Shown here in pieces: positions 21,082 to 31,330 of a stretch of 64,000 bases of DNA (the first letter of the stretch is position 1; each line of letters starts with the position of its first letter). A model generated the notes under the pieces. It was not told the DNA's origin. It worked only from the letters and a program-made list of their open reading frames with translations, and did not search any database. The stretch is from positions 316,952 to 380,951 of the forward strand of contig CAUYUJ010010413.1 in NCBI GenBank assembly GCA_963575745.1. Reading direction: 5' to 3'. Origin of the DNA: Prorocentrum cordatum. Its lineage: Eukaryota > Sar > Dinophyceae > Prorocentrales > Prorocentraceae. Both the position numbers and the translations under genes were made by a program.

Positions 21082-21841
21082 GGGGGGCTGCGATCTGTGA
21101 AACTGTCGCCACTTTCGAGGCCTGCTGGGGGGCCCAGCACAGTGACGCCACGGGCGGACCCAAATTAGACCTCGCCATCCCTGGGGGGCTGCGATCTGTG
21201 AAACTGTCGCCACTTTCGAGGCCTGCTGGGGGGCCCAGCACAGTGACGCCACGGGCGGACCCAAATTAGACCTCGCCATCCCTGGGGGGCTGCGATCTGT
21301 GAAACTGTCGCCACTTTCGAGGCCTGCTGGGGGGCCCAGCACAGTGACGCCACGGGCGGATCCCAAATCGACCTCGAGGCCAGCTGGGGGGCCCACCACA
21401 GTGACGCCACGGGCGGGGGAGCTGGGGAGCTGCGATCTGTGAAACTGTCGCCACTTTCGAGGCCAGCTGGGGGGCCCAGCACAGTGACGCCACGGGCGGA
21501 CCCAAATTAGACCTCGCCATCCCTGGGGGGCTGCGATCTGTGAAACTGTCGCCACTTTCGAGGCCTGCTGGGGGGGCCCAGCACAGTGACGCCACGGGCG
21601 GACCCAAATTAGACCTCGCCATCCCAGGGGGGCTGCGATCTGTGAAACTGTCGCCACTTTCGAGGCCTGCTGGGGGGCCCACCACAGTGACGCCACGGGC
21701 GGACCCAAATTAGACTTCGCCATCCCTGGGGGGCTGCGATCTGTGAAACTGTCGCCACTTTCGAGGCCTGCTGAGGGGCCCAGCACAGTGACGCCACGCG
21801 CGGACCCAAATTAGACCTCGCCATCTCTGGGGGGCTGCGAT
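21082..21841. repeat. 101-bp minisatellite, about 7.4 units
   Basis: Units starting GGGGGGCTGCGATCTGTGAA recur at about 21082, 21183, 21284, 21424 (after a shortened unit), 21526, 21627 and 21730, with CCACTTTCGAGGCCTGCTGG and CAGTGACGCCACGGGCGGA inside. Units are nearly identical. Since 101 is not a multiple of three and the complement has few stops, overlapping minus-strand frames of up to 281 codons appear. They are not treated as genes. Confidence 0.95.
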
Positions 21842-22091
21842 CTGATATCCCCGCTTTCGAAGTGGCTAGGGTTGCTCAGGGATTGCAGCTAATCAGCTTT
21901 ATCTAGTCCTTGTCCTGAAGCCAGTGTCCTGCGAGTCTCCCGAATTCCGTCTGCAGACATATGTAACCCTCGCTCCGTCATCGCCCCCCTTATAAAGTGT
22001 CCTAAACTATTTGCGCCCCGCGTTTGCGCAGGGGTTGGGTACGTCGCCAGGGTATTTTTTCGTTCCCGGGCGTTGGCACGGGACGAGTTGA
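21842..22091. other. No recognisable gene
   Basis: Unique spacer between two minisatellites, slightly richer in AT than its surroundings. Confidence 0.4.
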
Positions 22092-22222
22092 ATGATACAC
22101 TTGCGTTGCAATCGATTGCAATCCATTGGGTTGCAAGCGATTCGATTGCAATCCATTGGATTGCAATCGTTTAGATTGCAATCGGTTGAATTGCAATCGA
22201 TTCAATCGATTGGATTGCAGGG
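22092..22222 (+). repeat. Repeat of ATTGCAATCG-type 10-mers
   Basis: About a dozen irregular copies of ATTGCAATCGATTGCAATCC-like sequence, partly self-complementary. A relict with GCAATCGATTGCAAGCGATT recurs near 23006. Confidence 0.85.
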
Positions 22223-22312
22223 GAGGAACAGGACGGAAGGGAGGGAGGGGAGGAGAGGGAGGGGAGGGAGGAGATGGAACGAAGGGTGGGGAGGGAGGGG
22301 AGGGAGCCAAGC
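22223..22312 (+). repeat. GGGAGG-rich purine tract
   Basis: Irregular GGGA/GGAGG units directly after the 10-mer repeat. Confidence 0.8.
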
Positions 22313-22420
22313 TAGTTGCGTTCGCGTCATATCTGACGTCCTACCCCTCCCTCCCATCCCTTACCATGGCGCTGATTTTCTCTATCCGCGGACGCGTGTC
22401 GTAGCGGACCTGTGGCTCCG

Positions 22421-22640
22421 CGCGCGCGTGCGTAGTGGGTGGTGGTGCACGTGCGTGCGTGCGTGCGTGTGTGCGTGGTTGTCGTGGTGGTGGTGGTGGT
22501 GGTGGTGGTGGTGGTGTGGTGGTGGTGATGGTGGTGGTGGTGGTGCTGGTGTGGTGGTGCTGGTGGTGGTGGTTGGTACTGGTGCTGGTGCTGGTGGTGG
22601 TTGTGGTGGTGGTGGTGGTGGTGGTGGTGGCGGTGCGGCG
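22421..22640 (+). repeat. (GCGT)n then (GGT)n tract
   Basis: A short GCGTGCGTGC run followed by about 150 bases of GGT with GCT and GAT variants. Poly-His/poly-Val frames are repeat translations. Confidence 0.92.
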
Positions 22641-23035
22641 CGGTGGTGGCGGGCGGATGGGCGCGCGAGAAAAGGGCCCGCGCTGGGGCGAGAACTCCAT
22701 CCTGAACGACGGAGGCCAAACACCGATCCGAAAATGAGGCCCTCGCAGCAGCGTGAGCACGATTCGGAACGATTCGGGAGCAGAAATGAGGCCGGCGCCT
22801 CAACGAGAGCAGCACTTCAGGAACAAATGACGCCGGCGCCTCAGCGAGAGTCGTTTCCCGGGATTTTCCGGGAATCTGGTGTGTAAAAAAACAGTACGCG
22901 GAGGGTGCGCGGCCATCACCCAGACGCCATCAGGGGAAGAGGGAGAGTATTTTCATATTGAGTAATTGTGGAGGGAGGTGGGGAGGGGGATTGCAGTGGA
23001 ACGGAGTGCAATCGATTGCAAGCGATTCGATTGAG
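22641..23035. other. No recognisable gene; short duplicated GCCGGCGCCTCA block
   Basis: AATGAGGCCGGCGCCTCAACG and a close variant occur at about 22781 and 22827. No coding signal. Confidence 0.4.
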
Positions 23036-23102
23036 ATTTTCGATCGTCGATCGTTGATCGTCGATAGTCCATCCTCGATCGTAGATAGTTTAGTTTGGAT
23101 CG
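23036..23102 (+). repeat. GATCGTCGATCGT degenerate repeat
   Basis: Six to seven degenerate units built on TCGATCGT/TCGATAGT, rich in short palindromes. Confidence 0.7.
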
Positions 23103-23142
23103 TCGGCGAAAGGGAGGGCGGAGGCTACGGGGGCTGGGCGGC

Positions 23143-23450
23143 CAAAAAGGGGAAGGGGGGGGGGCGGCTTCCAAGCCCCCCCCCCCTTTGGCACAAAGTG
23201 GGGGAGGGGGGGGGAGCTTCCAGCAGGGCGGCTCCAAGGGAGGGGGGGGGTAGCTTAAGCACCCCCCTCCCTTTGGAAAGGGGGGTAAGGGGGGGGGGGG
23301 CTTCCGGGGCGGCCAAGGGGGGGGGTAGCTTCCAAGCGAGGGGGGTAGCTGTAAGCACCCCCCCCCTCCTGCAAAAAAAAGAGGGGAGGGGGGGGGTGCT
23401 TCCAACAAGGGCGGCTCAAGGGAGGGGGGGGTAGCTTAAGTCCAGCTCCC
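23143..23450. repeat. Homopolymer G/C hairpin array, copy 2
   Basis: Alternating poly-G and poly-C runs joined by CTTCCAAGC, GTAGCTTAAGC and GCAAAAAAAAG. Same family as 13848-14265, with spacers such as GGCGGCTCCAAGGGAGGGGG added. Confidence 0.85.
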
Positions 23451-23620
23451 CATCCCCTTTGCTCGGGCCCTGTGGGCGCGCTCTCTCTCTCTCTCTCTCT
23501 TTCCTTTCCCCCTCCTCCACGGACCTTTTGAGGCTCGCGCGGGCGCGGCTTCAGAGGGCCTCGCGAGGTCCCGGGGCTACAGGGGGACGAAACGACCTTG
23601 GACGATGACTGCCCCCACTT

Positions 23621-23700
23621 CCTCCCGTCGTGAAAAACCACGACGGGAGGTTTTGGGTTGCTTTCGGCTTCGGGGGGCCCTCACCGGGCGTCGGGACTGT
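23621..23700. repeat. R-b copy 2 with a perfect 12-bp hairpin
   Basis: CCTCCCGTCGTG (23621-23632) and its exact complement CACGACGGGAGG (23639-23650) enclose a 6-base loop and are followed by TTTTGGG. The following CTTTCGGCTTCGGGGGGCCC matches R-b at 9950-10110. The hairpin is probably the terminus of the small element. Confidence 0.6.
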
Positions 23701-24707
23701 CGACAGCCGTCTCAGGACGACAAGCCAGTCCTGATGAAGTGGTCCACACATCCAGGGTCCACGCTGTGAGCAAAATCGCGGCGTCGCGGGGGCGATGGCT
23801 GGCAGCAGGTCCCCGTCGGCTTCAAGGCGATCGCGGTTTGTGTGTAGCGGCGAGCATCGGAGGTCCAAGCAGCGACCCCCGTCCGCTGCGGAGAGCGATG
23901 TTGCTGCTGCGATCGTCCCCAGCGTTGCTTGCCCCCACTTCCGGCGCGCCAGAACGGAGGGGCAGTTTGAGGACGGCGGGGGGAAGGGGTGGGCTGCAGC
24001 CCCGCCGGGCGCGGTGGGGGGAGGGGTTCGGGCGGAGAGGCGAGGGGGGGAGGGGAAGGTTCGTCGGGGAGCAGGAGTGGCGGCCGAATGAGCGACCGGC
24101 CAGGCGCACATGGGGTTCCTCCTTCTCCTCCTCCTCTTCCATTCGCTCCCGCCAGACCCCCAACGTTTTTCTAAGCGCTCTTGCCCTGATCGGGTCGGCA
24201 GGGGGCGCATTTCCGCAGCACGGGGGATGGGTCCTCTGCCACGAGGTTTAGTTTGTTTGAGCCTTCGGTCAGGTCCCCCGCCTGGCTGGCGGCCTTGCCG
24301 TGTTCCAGGGGTGGCAGGGAGCGAATGCGCTGTTGGCGTCTCGGTAGCCCCTGGTGTTAAGTCGGACACGTCCCTCTACTGGAGGAAAACTCAAAAATAG
24401 TAAAAAAGTAGTCTGGGGATTATTGTTTTGAGCATGTTTGGACCATTCGGGGATATTTTTTGAATATTTTTTTTCGTAGAAAATCCCCCTGCAGGGGGAC
24501 ACGCCCGACTTAACCCTGGTGTTGTTCTGGGGGTGCCAGTGGCTTCCTCCCAGGTGCTGCCTCCTCGGGCGTCTGGCCGCGAGAGGCCGCACCAGGCACG
24601 GTGTTGGCAAAATGTCCCACAACCTTTATCCGAACCGTCCTGTGGTGTTTGGTCTTCGTTTTGAATCAGCAGCGCCCCGCGTCTCCTTCCTGCCTTCCTT
24701 CCTCCTC
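23701..24707. other. No confident gene
   Basis: GC-rich with frames up to 272 codons on the minus strand and 197 on the plus strand, without recognisable domains. A relatively AT-rich stretch at 24380-24480 contains an A/T-rich core and the palindrome CCCCCTGCAGGGGG at 24484-24497. Confidence 0.4.
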
Positions 24708-25125
24708 CCTCCTCCTCCTCCTCCTCCTCCTCCTCCTCCTCCTGCTCCTCCTGCTCCTTCTCCTCCACCTCCTCGTCATCACCACCACCACCATCATCAT
24801 CGTCACCACCACCACCATCATCATCGTCAGCGCATCATCCTCGTCATCACCATCAGTATAACTATTATCGGCATCATCAACATCATCATCATCATCGTCA
24901 GCATCATCGTCAGCATCATCATCGTAGTAATCACCATCGTCATCACCATCATCATTAGCATCGTCATCATCATCAGCATCATCATTGTCATCGTCAGCAT
25001 AATCCACATAATCATACTAATCATCATCATCATCATCAGCATCAGCATCAGCATCAGCATCAGCATCATCATCATCAGTATCAGTATCGGCATCATCATC
25101 AGCAGCATCATCACAATCATGATCG

Positions 25126-25175
<50 letters not shown>

Positions 25176-25240
25176 GTCGTCGTCGTCGTCGTCATCATCA
25201 TCATCATCATCATCATCGTCGTCATCATGATCATAACCAC
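24708..25240 (+). repeat. (TCC)n followed by a long (CAT)n/(CAG)n-like tract
   Basis: TCC run to about 24770, then roughly 460 bases of CAT with CAC, CGT and CAG variants, becoming a pure CAT run at the 3' end next to the second SL relic. Confidence 0.93.
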
Positions 25241-25242
25241 CA

Positions 25243-25264
25243 TCCGTTGCCATTTTGGCTTAAG
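25243..25264 (+). other. Relict dinoflagellate spliced leader, copy 2 (20/22)
   Basis: Matches the SL exon over 22 bases except T for A at base 6 and T for C at base 19. As at 14782 it begins immediately after a trinucleotide microsatellite, here (CAT)n. The downstream unit ends near another (CAT)n at 26929. Confidence 0.88.
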
Positions 25265-26925
25265 GTGCTCGGGCTCCCCGCCGCGGCCTCCCCGCGCGTT
25301 CCCGCCGCGCCCTCCAGCACTGCGGCCAGGCAGCCTCCCTCGCGAGGCTCTACTCGCAGTTCCTCTTCTAGTTCGGCTCCCCCCAGTTCGTACACGCTCG
25401 GCCCGCATGGCGCTGCCGTCCACGCTGCCGCTGACGGGACGCCCGCCTGGCGACTCATCGTCTCACCTCCTACACTGCGCCATGCTCGTGCACCTCCAAT
25501 TCATGAGCATGCTGGTGATAGTTTCTGCTTCCTGCAGCCCTGCGCCGACGACGGCGCCACCTCGCAACATCTCCATTTCCGGCGTGATCGTCGAGCACAG
25601 CAATCAGGAGCCCAACAATTTCGTGTCTGCCGCCGCGCCGCTGTCTCGCTCGTCCTGCTCTTCTCCATCCCGCGCGACGGCGCCGGCCAGGGATGCGGGC
25701 CGGCCCGTGCCTGCCTCGACTCCAACAGCGGTTTCATCCGTTTGCGAATTCATGCCAAACTCCACGCACCTCCCCGCAGCGTCGACGAGATGATGCCGCC
25801 GCACGAGACCCTCCACACGCGGAGCACCATGCACCCCGTGCTGAGCTGCTCGCTTCACGTGCGGCTCCGGAAGCTCCACGCGAAGATTTTCACATTCCGC
25901 GCGAGGAACTTCACGCGCCACGGGCGGATCCTCGAGCTCCGCGCGCTGAGCTTCACGCGTCGCGCGCCGATCGTCACGCTCCACATCCCGAGCCTCATGA
26001 TCCACTTGCGGATGCTCGTGTCCCACATGACGAGCCTCGTGCAGCCCATGACAGTGATGGTGTCCTTGCTTCACGGGCGGAACAACACGCTCCGCGAAAG
26101 AAACCGCGCGCTCCACGGGTCCGTCATCCCGCTTCACCTGCGAAACATCACGCTCCACGGGCGGATCCTCACGACCCACGGGACGAACAACGCGGATCAT
26201 CGCGCCCCACGGGACGAACTTCACGCTACACGCGCGGATCCTCGAGCTCCACGGGCCGACCTCCACGCCCCGCGTGCGGAACACTACGATCCACGGGCAG
26301 AACCTCGCGCCCCACAGGCTGAGCTTCGCGCGCCGCGTGCTGATCTCCACGATCAACATGCGGATCATCACGCTCCACGGAGGATACCTCATGCCCCACG
26401 TGCGGATCTTCGTGTTGAACAAGCTCCGGAGGACAGAGCCGTGTTCTGCGCGAACTTCGTGTCTTGGCAATTCGACGTGATCGGCGGCGTTAGTGAGGGC
26501 CCCGCGCTCTTCGTGTCAGCGAGCAGCGCCGCGTAAAAGCGATGAGCGAGATGAAGATCGAGATGGGGGCCGACGCCAAGCTCCACCTCGCCGATGCCCT
26601 GTCTGCCTGCACCGACGCAGTGCTCTCGGCCGTCTGCCAGAAGTACGACCAGATGTTCACCGACAAGGCCACCATCATCCATGAAATGCGCGACCAGATC
26701 TCCACCAATGTCCCCGCCATGCACGTCGCGCGCAACCGCATCCAAAAGTCAACTACCTCGTCATCAACATCTACTTCGACGGCTTCGCACTGTTCTAACG
26801 GCCTCGTCCGCTAGCCTCTTTATGCTGCCCGGGAAACCCATCGATTTGGTCCGAAATGCACAGGTTTCTAGTCGGGCGTGTGAGCGGCGGTCGCAGCCCA
26901 GCCGTTACGAATCTCATAATAATCA
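25265..26925 (+). pseudogene. SL-headed retroposed sequence encoding a heptad-repeat protein (disrupted)
   Basis: No single intact frame. One frame from ATG 25407 is open to 25793. From about 25790 a second frame encodes heptads of the form D/E-x-H-A-P-R-A (ELHAPRA, DPRAPRA, ELHASRA). Near 26190 the same heptad pattern moves to another frame, showing one or two indels, and continues to about 26430. From 26542 a further frame reads MSEMKIEMGADAKLHLADAL and a helical stretch to a stop at 26812-26814. The SL at the 5' end and (CAT)n at both sides suggest a reverse-transcribed trans-spliced RNA inserted into a CAT microsatellite. It could be the 5' part of another LINE with an unusual ORF1, or an mRNA retrocopy. 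No family recognised. Confidence 0.55.
25790..26435 (+). repeat. 21-bp degenerate tandem repeat (heptad coding)
   Basis: About 30 units of 21 bp of the type GATCNTCGAGCTCCACGCGC. Codon positions 1 and 2 are better conserved than position 3, consistent with past selection on a protein heptad rather than recent DNA duplication. Confidence 0.65.
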
Positions 26926-26928
26926 CCA

Positions 26929-27011
26929 TCCGCATCATCATAAACATCCACATCACCAGTATCGCCACCACAATCATCATCAACATCATCATCATCACCA
27001 CCATCATCTAT
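26929..27011 (+). repeat. (CAT)n microsatellite
   Basis: Imperfect CAT run separating the second SL-headed unit from the decayed LINE at 27225-28340. Confidence 0.9.
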
Positions 27012-27224
27012 GTCCGAGGGATTGACTGTAAAAAGAGGTGTCCGTCAATGGTGCCCAAGGAGTGGGTCGATATACGCAGTGGCCCCTTACCCGTTTGTCC
27101 GCCGCGGACGAGATAGGTATTGCTTGCCGCCGCAGCTTTAACCAGCTTCCCGAGGTCATCAGTTTTTGTGGGAAGGTGAGCAGTGCTTCCTTCTGGCCTC
27201 ACGATCAACGCTAACCTGTAGCAT

Positions 27225-28340
27225 TCCAGAGACATGGCGCTGTGAAAGTTATTCGGACGAAGAGTAGACGCCAGTCCGTGTAAGAATTATGGCCAGGCTA
27301 AATATATCGGAGTCGTAATAGGCCTTGAGGCAGCTGTGAGATCGTGGCGCGCGCCCGCCATCAAGGTAGCTGCTCGCGCGAGGGAGGTGAAAGCAGCAAG
27401 TGTTTCGCTCAGCAGCTCGTCTGCGAGGTTCAACTCTGTCGGCACTTCAGTATTGCTTTATTGTGGCCAGGCTCTTGCCGCGTGCAGAGAGCTCCGTGTC
27501 GGCTATCGACCGGCCAGCCAGCTTCTAACAACTTGCCCCATATTCACCATCACTCACCTCACCCTGTTGAAGTTGGACAGCCTCACGATTCGCCATCCCG
27601 TTTGTGTCCTACAGCTGGTCTGTTGATCATATGTGCATCGATGCGCTTTGATGGAGTCGATTGCGTATCGCCGTCTCGTCTATCACTTTGTGGGGATCGC
27701 GTCGTGGCGTGCTGGCCCCAGCACATGTTCAAGCAGTCCTTCTGCTTCCCCAGGCGAGAAAATGTAGTGAGTCATTCTAGAATCCATGGGGGTCCCGTAA
27801 CACATTTTGACGACAAGTTGTCCCAGAGGTCAGTGTGCAAGCGGCTGAAATCTGGACGCCCGACATGTGCGTGACTCTCCAGCTCCCCGCTTTAAATATT
27901 GGAAGCCGGAACGTGCCCAGCTGATTGATACTGCCACACTTAGGTTTACATGGACCATCCTCAAGTTGGACCACACGGGACAGGTATCACATGACAGCGA
28001 CGTGCTGTAGATTCGGGCCTGAAGCTCCCGAGGGCGACCTCCTAAGGCATTACCTCAGGTGCCCCCATCTGTTTGGCGTTGTGCGTTCTCTCTCGCCCGC
28101 CCTCCCGTCGTTGTGGGAGCGGGTTGCTCTCGCGGAAGCTATTTGTTTCGCGCCGCTTTCCATCTCTCATTCCAACGCCTTGCCCTCGATCCTTGTTGCC
28201 ACGGATCTTTCCCATGCGATGTTTCGTTCAGGGCGAGGAAATTTGTCCCCAGCGCGGTTGCCGCCCAGCTTGCTCAATCTTCTGGATGCGTGGCCTGGCC
28301 ACAAGATTTGCAGAACGCAGCAGCTGGCATCTGCCTGATG
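27225..28340 (+). mobile_element. Decayed LINE, 3' half (RT motif E to zinc knuckle)
   Basis: In one frame, GQAKYIGVVIGLEAAVRSW (about 27291-27347) matches RT motif E and the start of the thumb. The frame continues as RAPAIKVAARAREVKAASV to about 27500. After further frame changes a C-terminal CRFGPEAPEGDLLRHYLRCP (about 28006-28065) matches the zf-RVT knuckle, with C, C and H retained. Upstream EN and the RT catalytic blocks are missing. It is distinct in sequence from the 14.8-kb LINE. (CAT)n tracts lie on both sides (26929-27011 and 28368 on). Confidence 0.7.
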
Positions 28341-28367
28341 AACCAGGGCTCCTGCGGGGGGGGGCCG

Positions 28368-28375
28368 TATCATCC

Positions 28376-28456
<81 letters not shown>

Positions 28457-28722
28457 ACGTCATCATCATCAGCACCATCCTCGTCATCAGCAGCAGTTTC
28501 ATCATAGTCCTCATCATACTTCTCGCCATCACCACAACCATCATCACCACCACCACCATGATCATCATCATCATTATCATCAGCATCATCATCACCATCC
28601 TCATCATAGTCAGCATCGCCATCAGCACCAGCGTCATCATGATCATCATCATCGTATTTGCCGTCACCACCAGCATCATCAGCCCCATCGGCATCAGCAT
28701 CAACACGGTCACCATCATCAAC
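28368..28722 (+). repeat. (CAT)n tract
   Basis: Near-perfect CAT run to about 28455, then CAT mixed with CAC, CAG and CGT codon-like units. Confidence 0.94.
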
Positions 28723-28736
28723 CAGATTTCGGCCCA

Positions 28737-29640
28737 CCCTTCACACGCGTCGCTGCCCCATAAGGCGCTCCACCGAAGGCCCCAGTGGGAGGGCCCGCAT
28801 GGTGCCACCGCTCCTATTTCGGCACACCGCTCACACACTTCGTGGCTCCATTGGCAGCTCCACCGGAGGCCCCAGAGGGAGGGTCCGCATGCGGCCACCG
28901 CACCCATGTCGGCACGCTCCTCACACGCTTCGTGACCCCATAAGGGGTTCCACCGAAGGCCGCGGTGGGAGAGTCCGCATGGCGCTATCGCACAAATTTC
29001 CGGCACACCCTCACACATTTCGTGGCCCCAGAGGGAGCCCCACCAAAGGCCCCAATTGGAGGGTCCGCATCGCGCCACCGCGCAAATATCGGCACACTAG
29101 GGGGCCCCACCGAAGGCTTCAGTGGGAGGGTCCGCATGGCTCCACTGCACCAATTCCGGCATACCCTTCACACGTTTCTTGGCCACCGAAGTCCCCAGTG
29201 GGAGGGTCCGCATGGCGCCACCGCGCTTCTTTCGGCACGCCGCTTGCACGTTTCTTGAGCTCCACCGAAGGCCCCATTGGGCGGGCCCGCATGGCGCCAC
29301 CCCACTCGAAGGGAATTCCACTGAAGGCCTCATTTGGAAGGTCCGCGTGGCGCCACTTCGCCCATTTCGGCACACCTCTCACACATTTCGTGACTCTATA
29401 ATGGACTCCACCGACTCCAAACGCCCCAGTGGGATGGTCCGCATGGGGTCACCGCTTTTTATGTCTATAACCATTCACACACTACGTGGCCCCATAGGTA
29501 GCTCCACCAAGGCACCAGTGCGAGGGTCCGCATGGCGCCACCGCACCATGTCCAGCACACTTCTCACACGATTCGTGGCCGCAGAGGGAGCTCCACCGAA
29601 GAAGGCCCCAGTGGGAGGGTCCGAATGGCGGTGGTGGGCA
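28737..29640 (+). repeat. 90-bp satellite S90, array 1 (forward)
   Basis: About ten units. The word GGTCCGCAT or GGCCCGCAT recurs with 90-base spacing at 28800, 28890, 28980 and 29070, then at shortened 67-79 base spacing. Each unit contains CTCCACCGAAGGCCCCAGTG, GCATGGCGCCACCG, a TTTCGGCACAC block and CTCACACNCTTCGTGGCCCC. A period divisible by three keeps long frames open. Related arrays: 42045-42335 and 45870-46580 (inverted) and 47752-47975 (forward). Confidence 0.93.
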
Positions 29641-30066
29641 ATCGCCTCCCTCCCAGCATCCCCTGCTAGGGTCTGAGGGAGGGTGAGGAGCGGCCTGAGG
29701 GCACCACCTCGTTTCTCTCCGTGCGCTTCCCCTGGGTCATACCACGGCACGTATCCACTGGGACGCTATCATGCGCTTCCCCTGGGTCGTGCTTCGGCAC
29801 GTATCCATTGGGACGCACTCATTCGCTTGTTCTGGGTCGCATTCCCAGCACCCCCTGCCTGTGTCTGAGGGAGGGTGGACAGCAGCTTGAGGGCCCCACC
29901 CCGTCTCTCTCCGTGCGCTTCCCCTGCGTCGTGCTACGGCACGCAGCCACCGGGACGTACTCGTGCGCTTCTTTTAGGTAGTGTTTCGGCATGTATCCAC
30001 TGTGACGAACTCGTGCGGTTTCTCTGGGCCGTGTTTCGGCGCCTATCTACGTGGACGCACTCGTTC
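29641..30066 (+). repeat. Higher-order satellite (about 49-bp subunit within a 192-bp unit)
   Basis: Subunits such as GTGCGCTTCCCCTGGGTC..GGCACGTATCCACTGGGACG recur about every 49 bases. A spacer beginning CAGCATCCCCTGC and containing GTCTGAGGGAGGGTG occurs at 29654 and again at 29846, giving a 192-bp higher-order period. Confidence 0.85.
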
Positions 30067-30154
30067 CTTTTCCGCTCCTCTCCTCTACTTCCTATTATTT
30101 CCTCCTCCGCTCCTTCTTCATCATCCTTCTGGTCATCGTCATCGCCGTGATTAT

Positions 30155-30165
30155 CAGGACCATCG

Positions 30166-30240
<75 letters not shown>

Positions 30241-30715
30241 CAATTGTCATCATCATCAGCATCATCATCAGCATCGTCATCATCTTCACCAGCATCATCA
30301 TCATCGTCATCACCATTATCACAATCATTGCCAACATCATTATCATCACCATCATCCGTATCATCGACATGACCGTCACCATCAGCATCACAACATCATC
30401 ACCATCATCGCCATCGCCATGGTTAGCATCACTATCAACATCGTTAGCGTGAGCATCATCATTATCACCCTTCTCCTCGCCATCATCATTATCCTCATCC
30501 TCATTATCAGCATCAGCATCATCATTATCAGCGTTATCACCATCATCATCATCACCATCATCAGCACGTCATCCTCATCATCACCATCATCAGCATCAAC
30601 ATCATGATCAGCATCTTCACCACCATCATCATCATCATCATCACCATCATCATCACGTCATCATCATCATCATCAGCATCATCATCATCAGCAGCATCAT
30701 CATCAATAGCAACTT
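30155..30715 (+). repeat. (CAT)n tract
   Basis: About 560 bases of CAT with CGT, CAG, CAC and AAT variants. Poly-His, poly-Ile, poly-Ser and (complement) poly-Met frames are artefacts. Confidence 0.94.
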
Positions 30716-31330
30716 CATCGCAGCGGGTAGGGCGGCAGAACTATCCCTGCCACTGGGGCAGCTCGGAGTGGCTTCATGCAGTGGAGGCGCAGAGTGGCCC
30801 CCTGTACGTCTCCAGAGGTATTCTCAGAGAGCTCCGGAGGAGCAGTCGCACACTGAGAGCAGCAAACATTCAGATGATGGGAGCCGTGGTGGTAAGAAAT
30901 CGGCCTCCAGCGCCCACCAACGCGGCATTCCGACCTACAGCGTCCAGTTGTCCACCCCCACTTGTCGATGTTCAACCTCTACCAGATCGACACTGCGCCA
31001 TCTTGCCACCAGCATCCATCTTCCCAGCTCCATCTCCACCTATCGACCTCCCGCGTCCACAAACTCGGCATTTTGACCACCAGCAGCTAGCACCCAACTC
31101 CAATTACACCTCCACCGAGTGACTTCCAACCTCCTCCAGTTCCGCACCCTGACCTCTCACATCCAGCATCCGACATCAACGTTCACACCATCACCCCCAC
31201 CTATCGGCTTTCATCCTCCACCAGGCCAGCACCACCACCTGCAACACCCAACATCAAACATTCCACATCCACCTTCACCTATCGACCTCTAACGCACACC
31301 TTCGCAGCATTCCGACCTACAGCATCAATT
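30716..31330 (+). other. C-rich sequence with degenerate CATTCCGACCTACAGC repeats
   Basis: CATTCCGACCTACAGC occurs at about 30927 and 31308, and CCACCTATCGACCTC/CACCTATCGACCTCT at about 31034 and 31276, with many related CACC/CATCC words between. Probably an old tandem repeat. A 172-codon frame (30604-31122) crosses it but begins in the CAT tract. Confidence 0.5.

Noticed and set aside
21082-21841. CRISPR array
   Set aside because: Tandem units without distinct spacers, in eukaryotic repeat DNA with no associated genes.
23621-23660. Rho-independent terminator (hairpin plus T run)
   Set aside because: The setting is eukaryotic and the hairpin belongs to dispersed repeat R-b.
24519-25793. 424-codon + strand frame over the CAT tract
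   Set aside because: Most of it is His/Ile repeat translation. Only the part after the SL relic could be coding, and it is described there.
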